From Bacteroidales bacterium UBA4073 (GTDB lineage: Bacteria > Bacteroidota > Bacteroidia > Bacteroidales > Tenuifilaceae): DNA of 14,185 nucleotides. The DNA lies in NCBI GenBank assembly GCA_002383425.1, contig DFYV01000122.1:1-14185 (forward strand), written 5' to 3'. Under the pieces are notes generated by a model that saw only the letters and a list, made by a program, of their open reading frames with translations, had not been told where the DNA came from and made no database searches. A program made the position numbers and the translations under genes. Shown one piece after another: positions 1 to 7,261 of the stretch (position 1 is the stretch's first letter; every line of letters begins with the position of its first letter).

Positions 1-37
1 ATCATTAAATTCGTGGTAGAACCAACTTTATGAACTC

Positions 38-140
38 TAATTCGTAATTCGTAATTCGTAATTCGTAATTCGTAATTCGTAATTCGTAATTCGTAATTCG
101 TAATTCGTAATTCGTAATTCGTAATTCGTAATTCGTAATT
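38..140. repeat. Perfect heptamer tandem repeat (TAATTCG)x14.7
   Basis: Fourteen identical copies of TAATTCG run from 38 to 135, followed by a partial copy TAATT at 136-140, with no substitution anywhere. The array lies in non-coding DNA 3' of the phosphatase gene. Positions 7-16 (AAATTCGTGG) resemble one unit and may be a decayed relative. Every plus-strand frame meets a TAA within 21 nt, while all three minus-strand frames are open through the array and would encode repeated RITNYEL. No minus-strand start codon leads into it without a stop. Perfect short arrays usually expand and contract by replication slippage. No function can be read from the sequence. Confidence 0.97.
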
Positions 141-160
141 ATATGTAAGCTTGCGTCATT

Positions 161-230
161 TTAACCCCGTTGGATATATGCTTATTTTAAAACACATTGC
201 TTTATTTTATAAATTATCCTACGGGGTTAA
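161..230. repeat. Inverted repeat with 16-nt arms, possible MITE-like element or 3' hairpin
   Basis: The arms TTAACCCCGTTGGATA (161-176) and TATCCTACGGGGTTAA (215-230) are reverse complements except for one T-T mismatch. They enclose an AT-rich 38-nt spacer. Both outer ends are TTAA. The element lies 65 nt beyond the phosphatase stop codon, so it could be a hairpin in that gene's 3' end. No clear U-tract follows on the minus strand (the next bases read AATGACG), so it is not a standard intrinsic terminator. A small non-autonomous mobile element or a dispersed intergenic palindrome are the alternatives. The rest of the non-coding interval (1-37, 141-160, 231-294) shows nothing I can name. Confidence 0.75.
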
Positions 231-294
231 TTTGCTATTAAGTCAGGATATCTGAATTTTAATAAAAAGTTACTGATGGTATAGGGTTCCGGGC

Positions 295-3200
295 TTACTT
301 TAGCCTTATGCCCAGCACGGTTATATCGTCCCTTTGGGGTTCGTCGCCCTTGAAATTCATGAAATCCTGAAGGATAACATCCTGCATTTGGTGCATGGGT
401 TTTCCAAGTGTCATAATTATTGAGGTGCGTAAACGGCAAGTGGTATATTTTTTCCGCAGTGCATTATTCTGGTCGGCTATGCCATCGGTAGCCATAACCA
501 GGATATCGCCCGTATGCATGGAGATACGCCAACTGGAAAACTCCGGATCCACGTCGGGGAGCACGCTACCAATCGATTTACGATTACCTCTAAGGGTTTG
601 TATGTTATTATCGCCTTTGTGGCAGTAGTATAGTGGGCGATTTGCGCCAGCAAAGGTTACCACGTATGATTCATCAGTCTTACGTTCAATGAGGCAAAGG
701 GAAACATCCATTCCGTCGAAACTTTCGCTTACATCTTGCCGCAGCGCCTTGTTAACCTCGGCGTTTAGCTCGGTGAGAATACTTGCCGGGTTATGATTTT
801 TCCGCTCAATGACAATCTCACTGAGTAATCTACTACCAATCAGCGACATGAAAGCACCGGGTACTCCATGTCCCGTACAATCGACTACAGCCACAAAGAG
901 TTTCTCGTTTGGTTTATTTTTGGGGCCTACTTGTCCAACCCAGCAAAAATCGCCCGAAACAAGTTCCTTGGGCAGGTATATTAGAAAGTGTTCAAAGTCG
1001 TTGGCAAGCACCGTGTTCAGGTCGGGTAGTATGGCTTGCTGGATGGTTTTAGCGTACTGTATGCTATCGTTGATATGCTTGTTTCGCTCTTCCAGCTCAT
1101 CGCGCTGCGAGAGTATTTCCTCTTTCTGGTGTTGTAGCAGAATGTTTTTTTCGGTTAATGTCCTTTCCGATTCCGTGAGATCCTTGGTGCGTTCATCAAC
1201 CAATTGTTGAAGCTTAATGTTCGAAACCCTTAAAATCCTTGTGTTAATCCTGACTATGGCTAATATCAGTAAACTAAGAAGAATTGCGTATATAATGAAT
1301 GCGTACCACTTCAGGTAAAACGGATAGTCGATGTAGAACTCAAAATACTCAATGGGGCTCTCGGTGTCCTGTATTGTTTTCGATTTAACCAGAAACCTGT
1401 AATTCCCTGGTGTTAGGTTGGTGTACTCCTTAAACTTGCTGGTTGTCCACGGGCTCCAGTCATCATCGTATCCTTCCAGCATGTAGGAATAGCTAAGCTG
1501 ATGGTTTGGTTGGAAATATGGCGACGAAAACGAAATGGTTATGTCATTGGTCTTGGACGGCAAAGTCAAAATTACCCGGGAATGGGTTACCCGTTTTTCA
1601 TCAAACGGTTTAAGGGCGGTGCTGTCGAATGGATAACCTCCATATACAATCTTTTTCCCTTTAGTTATCACCTGTCGTATGAATACCCTCGGAATTTGAT
1701 TGTTAGAGAACTGTTGGTTGGGATCGAAGCGGAATAGCCCATCGGTACTGGAAATCCATGTAACATTACCGGAGTCGGTATGAACATCAAAAAAGATGGT
1801 TTCCGGAATAAGTGTAAACTGGGCAGGGGTACGGTGGTAGGCATTATCTGAAAATTTTGTAACCCTTTCCAGGCGACGATTTGCTGCAAACTTGTAGGTT
1901 TCAAACCAGATTTCATTATTCTTACTGCAAGCCAGTATTCTTATTCCAACAGTTCCATTGGCATACTGGGTTCCCAGCATGGTTTCCGGTATAAATGAGT
2001 CGGAACTTTCATCATACCTCGAAAGTCCTCCCTCAGAGCTTGCCAATACCATACCATCGATGTAGTTAACTGATATATCGTCGCATTTCGGGTTGAAGGG
2101 CAATGTGTAACTACTATATTTTTCGGCAATTAAATTGTATGGGTTAATTACATCGAGGAATCCTACCCCTTTATACCGTTGGGTAAACCAAATGTTGCCA
2201 TCTTTATCCTCAGCAATTCTGTAAACCTCCGATTTTAATTTAGTTAAATACCCAAGGAAGGAGAACTTTCCGTTTTTTTCCTGTATTATACCAATACCAT
2301 CGTAAAGGCCAACGTAAATAATTCCAGGAAATATTTTTGATTTCGTAAAAGAGTAAGCACTTTGCTTTGCAGTTGAAATGAGCTTTGCGTTGGACCCTTC
2401 AATCACATAGATTCCACTGAGTGTACCCGATAACAGGTGTTCCTGACCGGTTTCGTCGGTGTAGATAAATAACCCATACGCCAGATCGTTAATGCCTTTA
2501 ATCTTTTCAAAGTGTGAGTTTGTTTTGATATGTACACCAGTATTGGAGGAGTAGTAGATGGTTCCCTGGTAGTTAACCGCCGATTGAACAACGCCGCTTA
2601 TCCCCTCCTGTTCAGTCCAGCTGGTGAGCTGCGAGTGGAAAGGCGAGTACGATATGCCATTATTAAGTGCCATCCAAATATTTTTGGTGTTGTCGGCATA
2701 CAAGTACCATGCTGTATTATCCTGTAATCCGGTTTCCTTGCTAATAGTTCTTACTATTTGGCCATTCCGGTTTATGATGACAACCCCGCCGGAATACGTT
2801 CCAATTGCCCATAATCCCTCATCGAGCATTATGCCGGAGTAAATCCTATGGGTGGTAAAGAAGTTGTCGTTCGATGTTTTAAATGGTATAAGGGTTGTAA
2901 AATCGGGTGGAAGGGAGTGGTTGGTAAGTGCCTGCTTATCGAGCAGGTAGAAGCCATTTACTTGCGTTCCAACCAGTAAGTATCGAAAATCGTAGGGTAG
3001 AATGATGTAAACCAATTGCGACCCAAGAATTTCGCATCCCGGTACTTTTACCAGCGAGTCGTTATGGAGGTAGGTTAGCCCGTAATCGCGTTGGTTAATA
3101 AAAATGGTATTTTCCACGTAGTAAGAGCGATGGAATTGGGTTTTGGGTTCCCAGTAGCTAACGGATAAATCCTTATTGATCCTGAAAAGGGTTTGGAATG

Positions 3201-3630
3201 TTGAAAAGTAAACGGCGTTGCTGGTGGGGTAAATCTGCCTGATAAGACCAGGCTTTGAGAACCGTTCAGGTAGGAGATTTATTAGGGAGTAATATTTTAG
3301 GGAGTTTGAGGAGTCGGGTGCCAGGTATCCCACCTCATCCTGTCCGCCAACCCATACCCTGCCGGTTGAGTCGGTTCCAAGGCAACGGGCAAGGGCATTG
3401 TTAATGGGAATATGTTGCCAATCGGAGCCATCAAACTCAATCACGCCAATATTATTGGCCACGTATATCATGCCGCGGTAATCCTGAGTAATTGACCAGC
3501 TCTGTGAATGGCCGTTATACTGCCTGTGATGGAAGTTGACTAGCGGATAACGCCCCGCTTCTTGTGCCCCAAGTCTTATGGCTGCAAGTGCAAAAGCAAA
3601 AAACAGGAATAGTCTCTGGTAGTAACTCAC
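295..3630 (-). CDS. Two-component-regulator-propeller sensor with SpoIIE/PP2C phosphatase output
   Basis: This is a 1111-residue transmembrane signalling phosphatase. Residues 1-22 form a signal peptide ending in AQ. Residues about 45-680 carry propeller repeats of the reg_prop type, for example GRVWVGG near 90, KNIWMALNNGI near 316, DGNIWF near 477 and VTWISSTDGLFRF near 623. A Y_Y_Y domain covers about 685-768, one membrane segment about 772-794 and a coiled coil about 800-855. The switch-like linker NDSIQYAKTIQQAILP precedes a PP2C/SpoIIE domain. Its metal-binding acidic residues are all present: SGD (D894), DCTGHGVPG (D917), ATDG (D1049) and RDD (D1101/D1102), so it should be active. The start is GTG at 3628-3630: an in-frame stop lies five codons upstream, AAAAGG precedes it, and no ATG exists before the propeller. 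The family dephosphorylates a STAS-like antagonist in response to a periplasmic signal; the ligand is unknown. The SiaB-type kinase at 4819-5394 is its likely counterpart. Confidence 0.93.
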   Translation of the reverse strand: MSYYQRLFLFFAFALAAIRLGAQEAGRYPLVNFHHRQYNGHSQSWSITQDYRGMIYVANNIGVIEFDGSDWQHIPINNALARCLGTDSTGRVWVGGQDEVGYLAPDSSNSLKYYSLINLLPERFSKPGLIRQIYPTSNAVYFSTFQTLFRINKDLSVSYWEPKTQFHRSYYVENTIFINQRDYGLTYLHNDSLVKVPGCEILGSQLVYIILPYDFRYLLVGTQVNGFYLLDKQALTNHSLPPDFTTLIPFKTSNDNFFTTHRIYSGIMLDEGLWAIGTYSGGVVIINRNGQIVRTISKETGLQDNTAWYLYADNTKNIWMALNNGISYSPFHSQLTSWTEQEGISGVVQSAVNYQGTIYYSSNTGVHIKTNSHFEKIKGINDLAYGLFIYTDETGQEHLLSGTLSGIYVIEGSNAKLISTAKQSAYSFTKSKIFPGIIYVGLYDGIGIIQEKNGKFSFLGYLTKLKSEVYRIAEDKDGNIWFTQRYKGVGFLDVINPYNLIAEKYSSYTLPFNPKCDDISVNYIDGMVLASSEGGLSRYDESSDSFIPETMLGTQYANGTVGIRILACSKNNEIWFETYKFAANRRLERVTKFSDNAYHRTPAQFTLIPETIFFDVHTDSGNVTWISSTDGLFRFDPNQQFSNNQIPRVFIRQVITKGKKIVYGGYPFDSTALKPFDEKRVTHSRVILTLPSKTNDITISFSSPYFQPNHQLSYSYMLEGYDDDWSPWTTSKFKEYTNLTPGNYRFLVKSKTIQDTESPIEYFEFYIDYPFYLKWYAFIIYAILLSLLILAIVRINTRILRVSNIKLQQLVDERTKDLTESERTLTEKNILLQHQKEEILSQRDELEERNKHINDSIQYAKTIQQAILPDLNTVLANDFEHFLIYLPKELVSGDFCWVGQVGPKNKPNEKLFVAVVDCTGHGVPGAFMSLIGSRLLSEIVIERKNHNPASILTELNAEVNKALRQDVSESFDGMDVSLCLIERKTDESYVVTFAGANRPLYYCHKGDNNIQTLRGNRKSIGSVLPDVDPEFSSWRISMHTGDILVMATDGIADQNNALRKKYTTCRLRTSIIMTLGKPMHQMQDVILQDFMNFKGDEPQRDDITVLGIRLK

Positions 3631-3733
3631 TGCCCTTTTGGTTAGTTATATCCCCGGCAAGTTATCAAAATAAACCATTTGATGCAAGCCCAAAAGGTAT
3701 TTCGTCATCCTATTGTTTTACCTGTTTAATTTT

Positions 3734-4717
3734 CTACTTTGCGAATTTATAGGAATATCGGTAAACAACCCTGTAGTTATAGTCGGAGTAAAAGGCATCA
3801 ACCTCATTGATAATGCCCATTTTGTCAATCTTATAGTTCCTGCGTGAGTAATCGGTTGCCCCATCCTCGTACCATTTTTCTTCTAAAAGATTTCCGTTAC
3901 CATCGTACTTGTATGAACTATACAAGATTTTATTAGCGCCGGGTTTCGTAAGGTAAACCTCAACCAGCTGGTTCTTTTCATCGTAGATGTAAGTGTAGCT
4001 GGCGCGTAACTCGCCTCCGTAAAATTCAACTTTAGATAGTAGCATATCGCCGGTGCCGTACTTGAATGTAGTACGACCAAGCTCTTTACCTGCTGGGGTC
4101 ATGTTTTTTTCATCAATAATGCGTCCCTTAGCATCTATGGTTCTTTCAATAAATTTATTTATGGTTTCGGCAGGTTTATAAATGGAGATTTTTACCTTGC
4201 TGTCCGAATGGTCGAATATCCATTTTTCGTCGATGGTGTTGTTTGCTGTGTATTTGGTGATATCCTTTTGTTTACCATCGGCTGTGTAAGTGTAGGCTAT
4301 GCGGTAGGTGGTTCGTCCATCGTAACCAATTTCGGTAAGTTTATTGCCTTTGGGATCGTAGGTGAAAGCCTGACGAAATGCCAGGGCAAAGCCTTTGCCT
4401 GGAAGATCCTGGAATTGCTGGTACTCTATTTTTTGGTCTTTATCATTATACTTATATAAATGCCTCGACGAAACTGTTCCGTTGGGTTTATAGTTGACCA
4501 CCTCTATGGAATTACCTTGTTTGTCGTATGTGGTTTCAACCGATTTATAGCCCTTACTATCAACATTCCCATTCTGTAAACGGTGTGTGTACTGGGTTAT
4601 AGTTTCTATCTTATTCTGAGCAATTTTTTCCTTACTCATTAACTCGGTGATTGTTTGAGCCGTTACAGTCTCAAACAATAAACCGGTAAGAAATAAAAGA
4701 ATTCTAAAAGCTTTCAT
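3734..4717 (-). CDS. Secreted YD-like repeat protein of unknown function
   Basis: I do not recognise a named family. The 327-residue product has a signal peptide (residues 1-21, ending VTAQ) and is otherwise built from about eight to ten tyrosine-rich beta-hairpin repeats. These resemble YD/RHS-type units: TYDKQGN (63), KYNDKDQ (89), TYDPKGN (119), TYTADGK (143), KYGTGD (219), IYDEKNQ (244) and KYDGNGN (270). There is no catalytic motif, no membrane anchor, no C-terminal toxin region and no obvious T9SS sorting tail, so a periplasmic or surface beta-solenoid-like protein is the likely form. The ATG at 4715-4717 is preferred over a TTG 66 nt upstream because it begins directly with the signal peptide and follows a good promoter. 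The gene sits between the kinase and phosphatase genes with gaps of 101 and 103 nt, which suggests, but does not show, a role in the same pathway. Confidence 0.8.
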   Translation of the reverse strand: MKAFRILLFLTGLLFETVTAQTITELMSKEKIAQNKIETITQYTHRLQNGNVDSKGYKSVETTYDKQGNSIEVVNYKPNGTVSSRHLYKYNDKDQKIEYQQFQDLPGKGFALAFRQAFTYDPKGNKLTEIGYDGRTTYRIAYTYTADGKQKDITKYTANNTIDEKWIFDHSDSKVKISIYKPAETINKFIERTIDAKGRIIDEKNMTPAGKELGRTTFKYGTGDMLLSKVEFYGGELRASYTYIYDEKNQLVEVYLTKPGANKILYSSYKYDGNGNLLEEKWYEDGATDYSRRNYKIDKMGIINEVDAFYSDYNYRVVYRYSYKFAK

Positions 4718-4749
4718 GTAAGAACAATTTACTGAGAATACTCCAACCA

Positions 4750-4784
4750 CAAAGTTAAAACAAATCAAAAAGATATTGTGCAAA
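4750..4784 (-). promoter_or_regulatory. Predicted Bacteroidota-type promoter of the YD-like repeat gene
   Basis: On the minus strand, TTTG (4784-4781) is followed after 23 nt by TAACTTTG (4757-4750), an exact match to the Bacteroidota -7 element TAnnTTTG. Transcription should begin near 4743, giving a leader of about 25 nt before the ATG at 4717. The spacing is at the long end of what is usual. The site lies 3' of the kinase gene, so the repeat protein and perhaps the phosphatase can be transcribed separately from the kinase. Confidence 0.55.
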
Positions 4785-4818
4785 TTTTGTTCCTTTTCGG
4801 GAAAAGTTTGCTAAAATA

Positions 4819-5394
4819 TTAAAAATCATCCTCATTGGCCGAGATAGGAATGGTTATTGCAAGGATAAAGAAGTGGCGGTTATTCTCATACGGGACAAAG
4901 TGGTAGTATAGCTTACGCCTCGATTTGCGGGCAATATCAATTAACCCTAAACCAGCACCGCCCTTCTCGTTGAGTTCCCCAACGACCATCTGCTGCATGA
5001 ACATCTCCTTTAGTCTTGTAGGACTGGCACTATTAAGCTTTTCAAGCCTTTGCTCAAGAATAGGAACTTTATCATTACTTATCAGGTTTCCGGTTACAAT
5101 ATAGAAGCTATCGCGCTCCTTACCCACCACAAATAATCCATTGCCAATCTGTTTTTCTTTTTCATCGTAGTCGTCGGAATGCTTTGTAATGTTTTGAAGG
5201 CATTCTATCATAACATGGAATACGCGTTTGCGGGTGGCGGTAGGTACATTCATTTCCGCAATCTTACGGTTGGCCATAAAGGCAAACGATCGCATGATTT
5301 GGTGGTTCATCTCACCTTTGTATATGAGAGGGAATCCACTTGCAGCAATCTCATTTGCCAGGGTTGATTTTATGAAATAAATTACACTATCCAT
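4819..5394 (-). CDS. SiaB-family protein kinase (DUF6272), GHKL-type ATPase fold
   Basis: A 191-residue soluble protein matching the length and pattern of SiaB-family kinases. The N-box is visible as ECLQNITKH (E64, N68, H72), and the glycine-rich ATP-lid motif as GGAGLGLIDIARKS (145-158). In Pseudomonas, SiaB phosphorylates the small protein SiaC and the PP2C phosphatase SiaA reverses this, which controls the diguanylate cyclase SiaD. Here the matching SpoIIE phosphatase is encoded two genes downstream on the same strand, while no siaC-like (DUF1987) gene is in the window. The ATG at 5392-5394 is chosen over a TTG 45 nt upstream because family members start close to this point and the extra residues look untranslated. 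The 165-nt gap to manA (5395-5559) is AT-rich; I could not identify a convincing promoter or a gene in it. Confidence 0.85.
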   Translation of the reverse strand: MDSVIYFIKSTLANEIAASGFPLIYKGEMNHQIMRSFAFMANRKIAEMNVPTATRKRVFHVMIECLQNITKHSDDYDEKEKQIGNGLFVVGKERDSFYIVTGNLISNDKVPILEQRLEKLNSASPTRLKEMFMQQMVVGELNEKGGAGLGLIDIARKSRRKLYYHFVPYENNRHFFILAITIPISANEDDF

Positions 5395-5559
5395 CGAAAA
5401 AAATATCAGTGAAAATAAGTAATTTATTTTATCCCGCAAATATTTAGCTCATGAAATTACCCTCATTTTTTATGAAATGGCGTAATTTAATGATAAAATA
5501 TTTTTTTTGTTGTACAAACCGAATAAACAGCACCCCGCTTTATTTACCAAAACGCATGC

Positions 5560-6549
5560 TTACCTTACATAAACCTCCAGTAAGGAGCATTTGCCTTGTG
5601 GCTTCAGAATAATATCTTTCAGCTCTGCCGGTAAAAGCAAGGTTTCGCCTTTGGTTAATTTCTCGCTTTGTCCCGAAGCATAAATAACACTGCATTCGCC
5701 TTCAATACAAAGGTAGATTACAAAGGAGTCGAGCATGTTGTAGTCGCGCTGGATTGAGTTCATAAACGTTACCTTGTTTACGGTAAAGTACTTACACGAT
5801 GCCAACTCGCTTGTTTTATTCACCTCTTCCAACGGATGTGTTTTGGGGTTTTGCACTTTTGAAAAATCGATTACATCCACAGCAAGGTCGATATGTAGGT
5901 CCCGGGTTTTCCCTGATCCATCCACCCTGTTCCAGTCGAAAATTCTGTAAGTGATATCGGAGGTTTGCTGTATCTCAGCAAGTAGCACTCCCTTGCCTAT
6001 GGCATGTACCCTTCCTGCGGGTATAAAGAAAACATCACCAGGTACAGCTTTTACCTTATAAAGGTATTGCTCCAGGTTACCTTCTTTTAAGGCTTTAAAG
6101 TATTCTTCGCGCGAAATATCGGTATTAAATCCGGTATAAATTAGGGCATCCTCTTCCGCATCAATAATATACCACGTTTCGGTTTTGCCGTAAGCATGAT
6201 GCCTTTGATGTGCGGTGTCATCGTCGGGATGGACTTGAATTGAAAGGGTTTCGGAGGCATCAATCAGCTTAATGAGCAAAGGAAACTCCTCGCCAAATCT
6301 ATCGTAAAGGGTTTCGCCCACCAGATCGCCCATGTACACCTCAACCAGCTCGTTAAGGGTATTGCCGGCCAAAAATCCATTTTGCACAACCGATACATCG
6401 CCATCCACACCAGAAATCTCCCAGCTTTCTCCATACTTACCCGATGTGCCGGGGAATTGTTTGCCCATGATGTCGCGCAATTTGGTCCCGCCCCATATTC
6501 TCTCCTTCAGAATGGGTCGAAACTTCAGGGGGTATAATGAATTGCTCAT
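5560..6549 (-). CDS. manA: Mannose-6-phosphate isomerase, class I (short form)
   Basis: This cytoplasmic zinc enzyme interconverts mannose 6-phosphate and fructose 6-phosphate, feeding GDP-mannose and surface-glycan synthesis or mannose use. The 329-residue length fits the short class I form found in Bacteroidota and Firmicutes. The N-terminal FRPILKERIWGG is typical. Cupin metal ligands are seen at QVHPDD (Q105, H107), ETWYII (E124) and PAGRVHAIGKG (H182). The catalytic arginine lies in SDITYRIFDWNR (R202). The C-terminal part (about 250-329) is the usual second cupin half. The ATG at 6547-6549 is the natural start. The gene diverges from udk across 86 nt containing a palindromic promoter core, and lies upstream of the kinase gene on the same strand with a 165-nt gap. 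Confidence 0.95.
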   Translation of the reverse strand: MSNSLYPLKFRPILKERIWGGTKLRDIMGKQFPGTSGKYGESWEISGVDGDVSVVQNGFLAGNTLNELVEVYMGDLVGETLYDRFGEEFPLLIKLIDASETLSIQVHPDDDTAHQRHHAYGKTETWYIIDAEEDALIYTGFNTDISREEYFKALKEGNLEQYLYKVKAVPGDVFFIPAGRVHAIGKGVLLAEIQQTSDITYRIFDWNRVDGSGKTRDLHIDLAVDVIDFSKVQNPKTHPLEEVNKTSELASCKYFTVNKVTFMNSIQRDYNMLDSFVIYLCIEGECSVIYASGQSEKLTKGETLLLPAELKDIILKPQGKCSLLEVYVR

Positions 6550-6601
6550 CCCTAAGTGGTTATTTTTGCTGAATTTCTATAAAAATGTTAACTTGCATTG
6601 C

Positions 6602-6617
6602 TACTTTTGCAAAAGTA
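6602..6617. promoter_or_regulatory. Palindromic -7 promoter core shared by manA and udk
   Basis: The 16-bp perfect palindrome TACTTTTGCAAAAGTA reads TACTTTTG on each strand, an exact TAnnTTTG element in both directions. It lies between the divergent starts of manA (6549) and udk (6636). Rightward transcription would begin near 6615, giving a leader of about 20 nt for udk. This also rules against an in-frame ATG at 6585, which lies upstream of the element. No exact TTTG -33 element stands at the expected distance on either side, so the call rests on the -7 match and the position. A dyad operator for a regulator is the alternative. Confidence 0.5.
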
Positions 6618-6635
6618 ATATTTAAAGTTGATATA

Positions 6636-7259
6636 ATGCTTATTATTGGTATTGCCGGGGGTACCGGCTCTGGAAAAACCACCGTGGTAAACAAGATAAT
6701 CGACCTGTTGCCCAAAGGGGAGGTAGTAGTTATACCGCAGGATTCATACTATCGCGACAACTCGCATTTACCCCTGGAGCAGCGCCAGGAAATTAACTTT
6801 GACCATCCCGACTCAATTGAATTTGAGCTGCTGGTTCAACACCTGAAAGACCTTAAAGCAGGAAAGCCGATTGAGCAACCCATATATTCATACCTCACAT
6901 GCGCCAGAGCCCATGAAACTATCAGGATTGAACCACGCCATGTGATAATTATTGAAGGAATTCTGATATTTACCTGTGAGGCACTCAGAAAGTTGATGGA
7001 TATTAAGGTTTATGTTGATGCCGATGCCGACGATAGGCTTTCGCGTGTGATAGCACGCGATATTATTGAACGTGGGCGCTCGGTTAATAAGGTGCTTGAA
7101 CGTTACGAAAAAACCGTTAAACCCATGCACCTTCAGTTTATTGAACCCACCAAACGGTATGCCGACATCATTGTGCCCCAGGGCGGAAACAACTCTGTTG
7201 CCATTAACATACTTACATCCATTATCGAAAAAACATTACATTCACATAATCTGCTTTAG
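6636..7259 (+). CDS. udk: Uridine kinase
   Basis: A 207-residue P-loop kinase of the pyrimidine salvage pathway that phosphorylates uridine (and cytidine) to UMP (and CMP) using a nucleoside triphosphate. The Walker A motif GGTGSGKT is at residues 8-15. Substrate-binding motifs follow: IPQDSYYRD near 38-46, the NFDHPDS segment, and IIIEGILIF (Walker B-like). RDIIERGRS with its arginines is the lid region. Length and order match bacterial Udk. The start at 6636 is chosen because MLIIGIAGG is the usual N-terminus; an ATG 51 nt upstream would add a non-conserved peptide and precedes the likely promoter. The exonuclease gene begins 2 nt after the stop, so the two are an operon. Confidence 0.95.
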   Translation: MLIIGIAGGTGSGKTTVVNKIIDLLPKGEVVVIPQDSYYRDNSHLPLEQRQEINFDHPDSIEFELLVQHLKDLKAGKPIEQPIYSYLTCARAHETIRIEPRHVIIIEGILIFTCEALRKLMDIKVYVDADADDRLSRVIARDIIERGRSVNKVLERYEKTVKPMHLQFIEPTKRYADIIVPQGGNNSVAINILTSIIEKTLHSHNLL

Positions 7260-7261
7260 CC

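Noticed and set aside
38..140. Minus-strand open frames through the heptamer array (RITNYEL repeats)
   Set aside because: The two minus-strand ATGs I found just upstream of the array (at about 156 and 198) both reach a stop before it. The open frames follow from the repeat unit itself and are not evidence for a gene.
161..230. Integron attC site
   Set aside because: GTTGGAT at 169-175 fits GTTRRRY, but its partner arm reads ATCCTAC instead of RYYYAAC, the outer ends do not fit either, and there is no integrase or cassette array.
809..1210. 133-codon plus-strand frame opposite the phosphatase
   Set aside because: It is the complement of a strongly conserved PP2C and coiled-coil coding region and has a serine-rich composition typical of a shadow frame.
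3664..3683. ATCAAA-n8-TTTGAT inverted repeat upstream of the phosphatase gene as an operator
   Set aside because: Six-bp arms in AT-rich DNA are expected by chance, and no regulator gene or second copy supports it.
3734..4717. Rhs/YD polymorphic toxin
   Set aside because: The protein is only 327 residues, has no RHS core motif, no variable C-terminal toxin domain and no adjacent immunity gene.
6585..6635. Longer udk N-terminus starting at the ATG at 6585
   Set aside because: The added residues are not part of the family, and the codon lies upstream of the likely -7 element.
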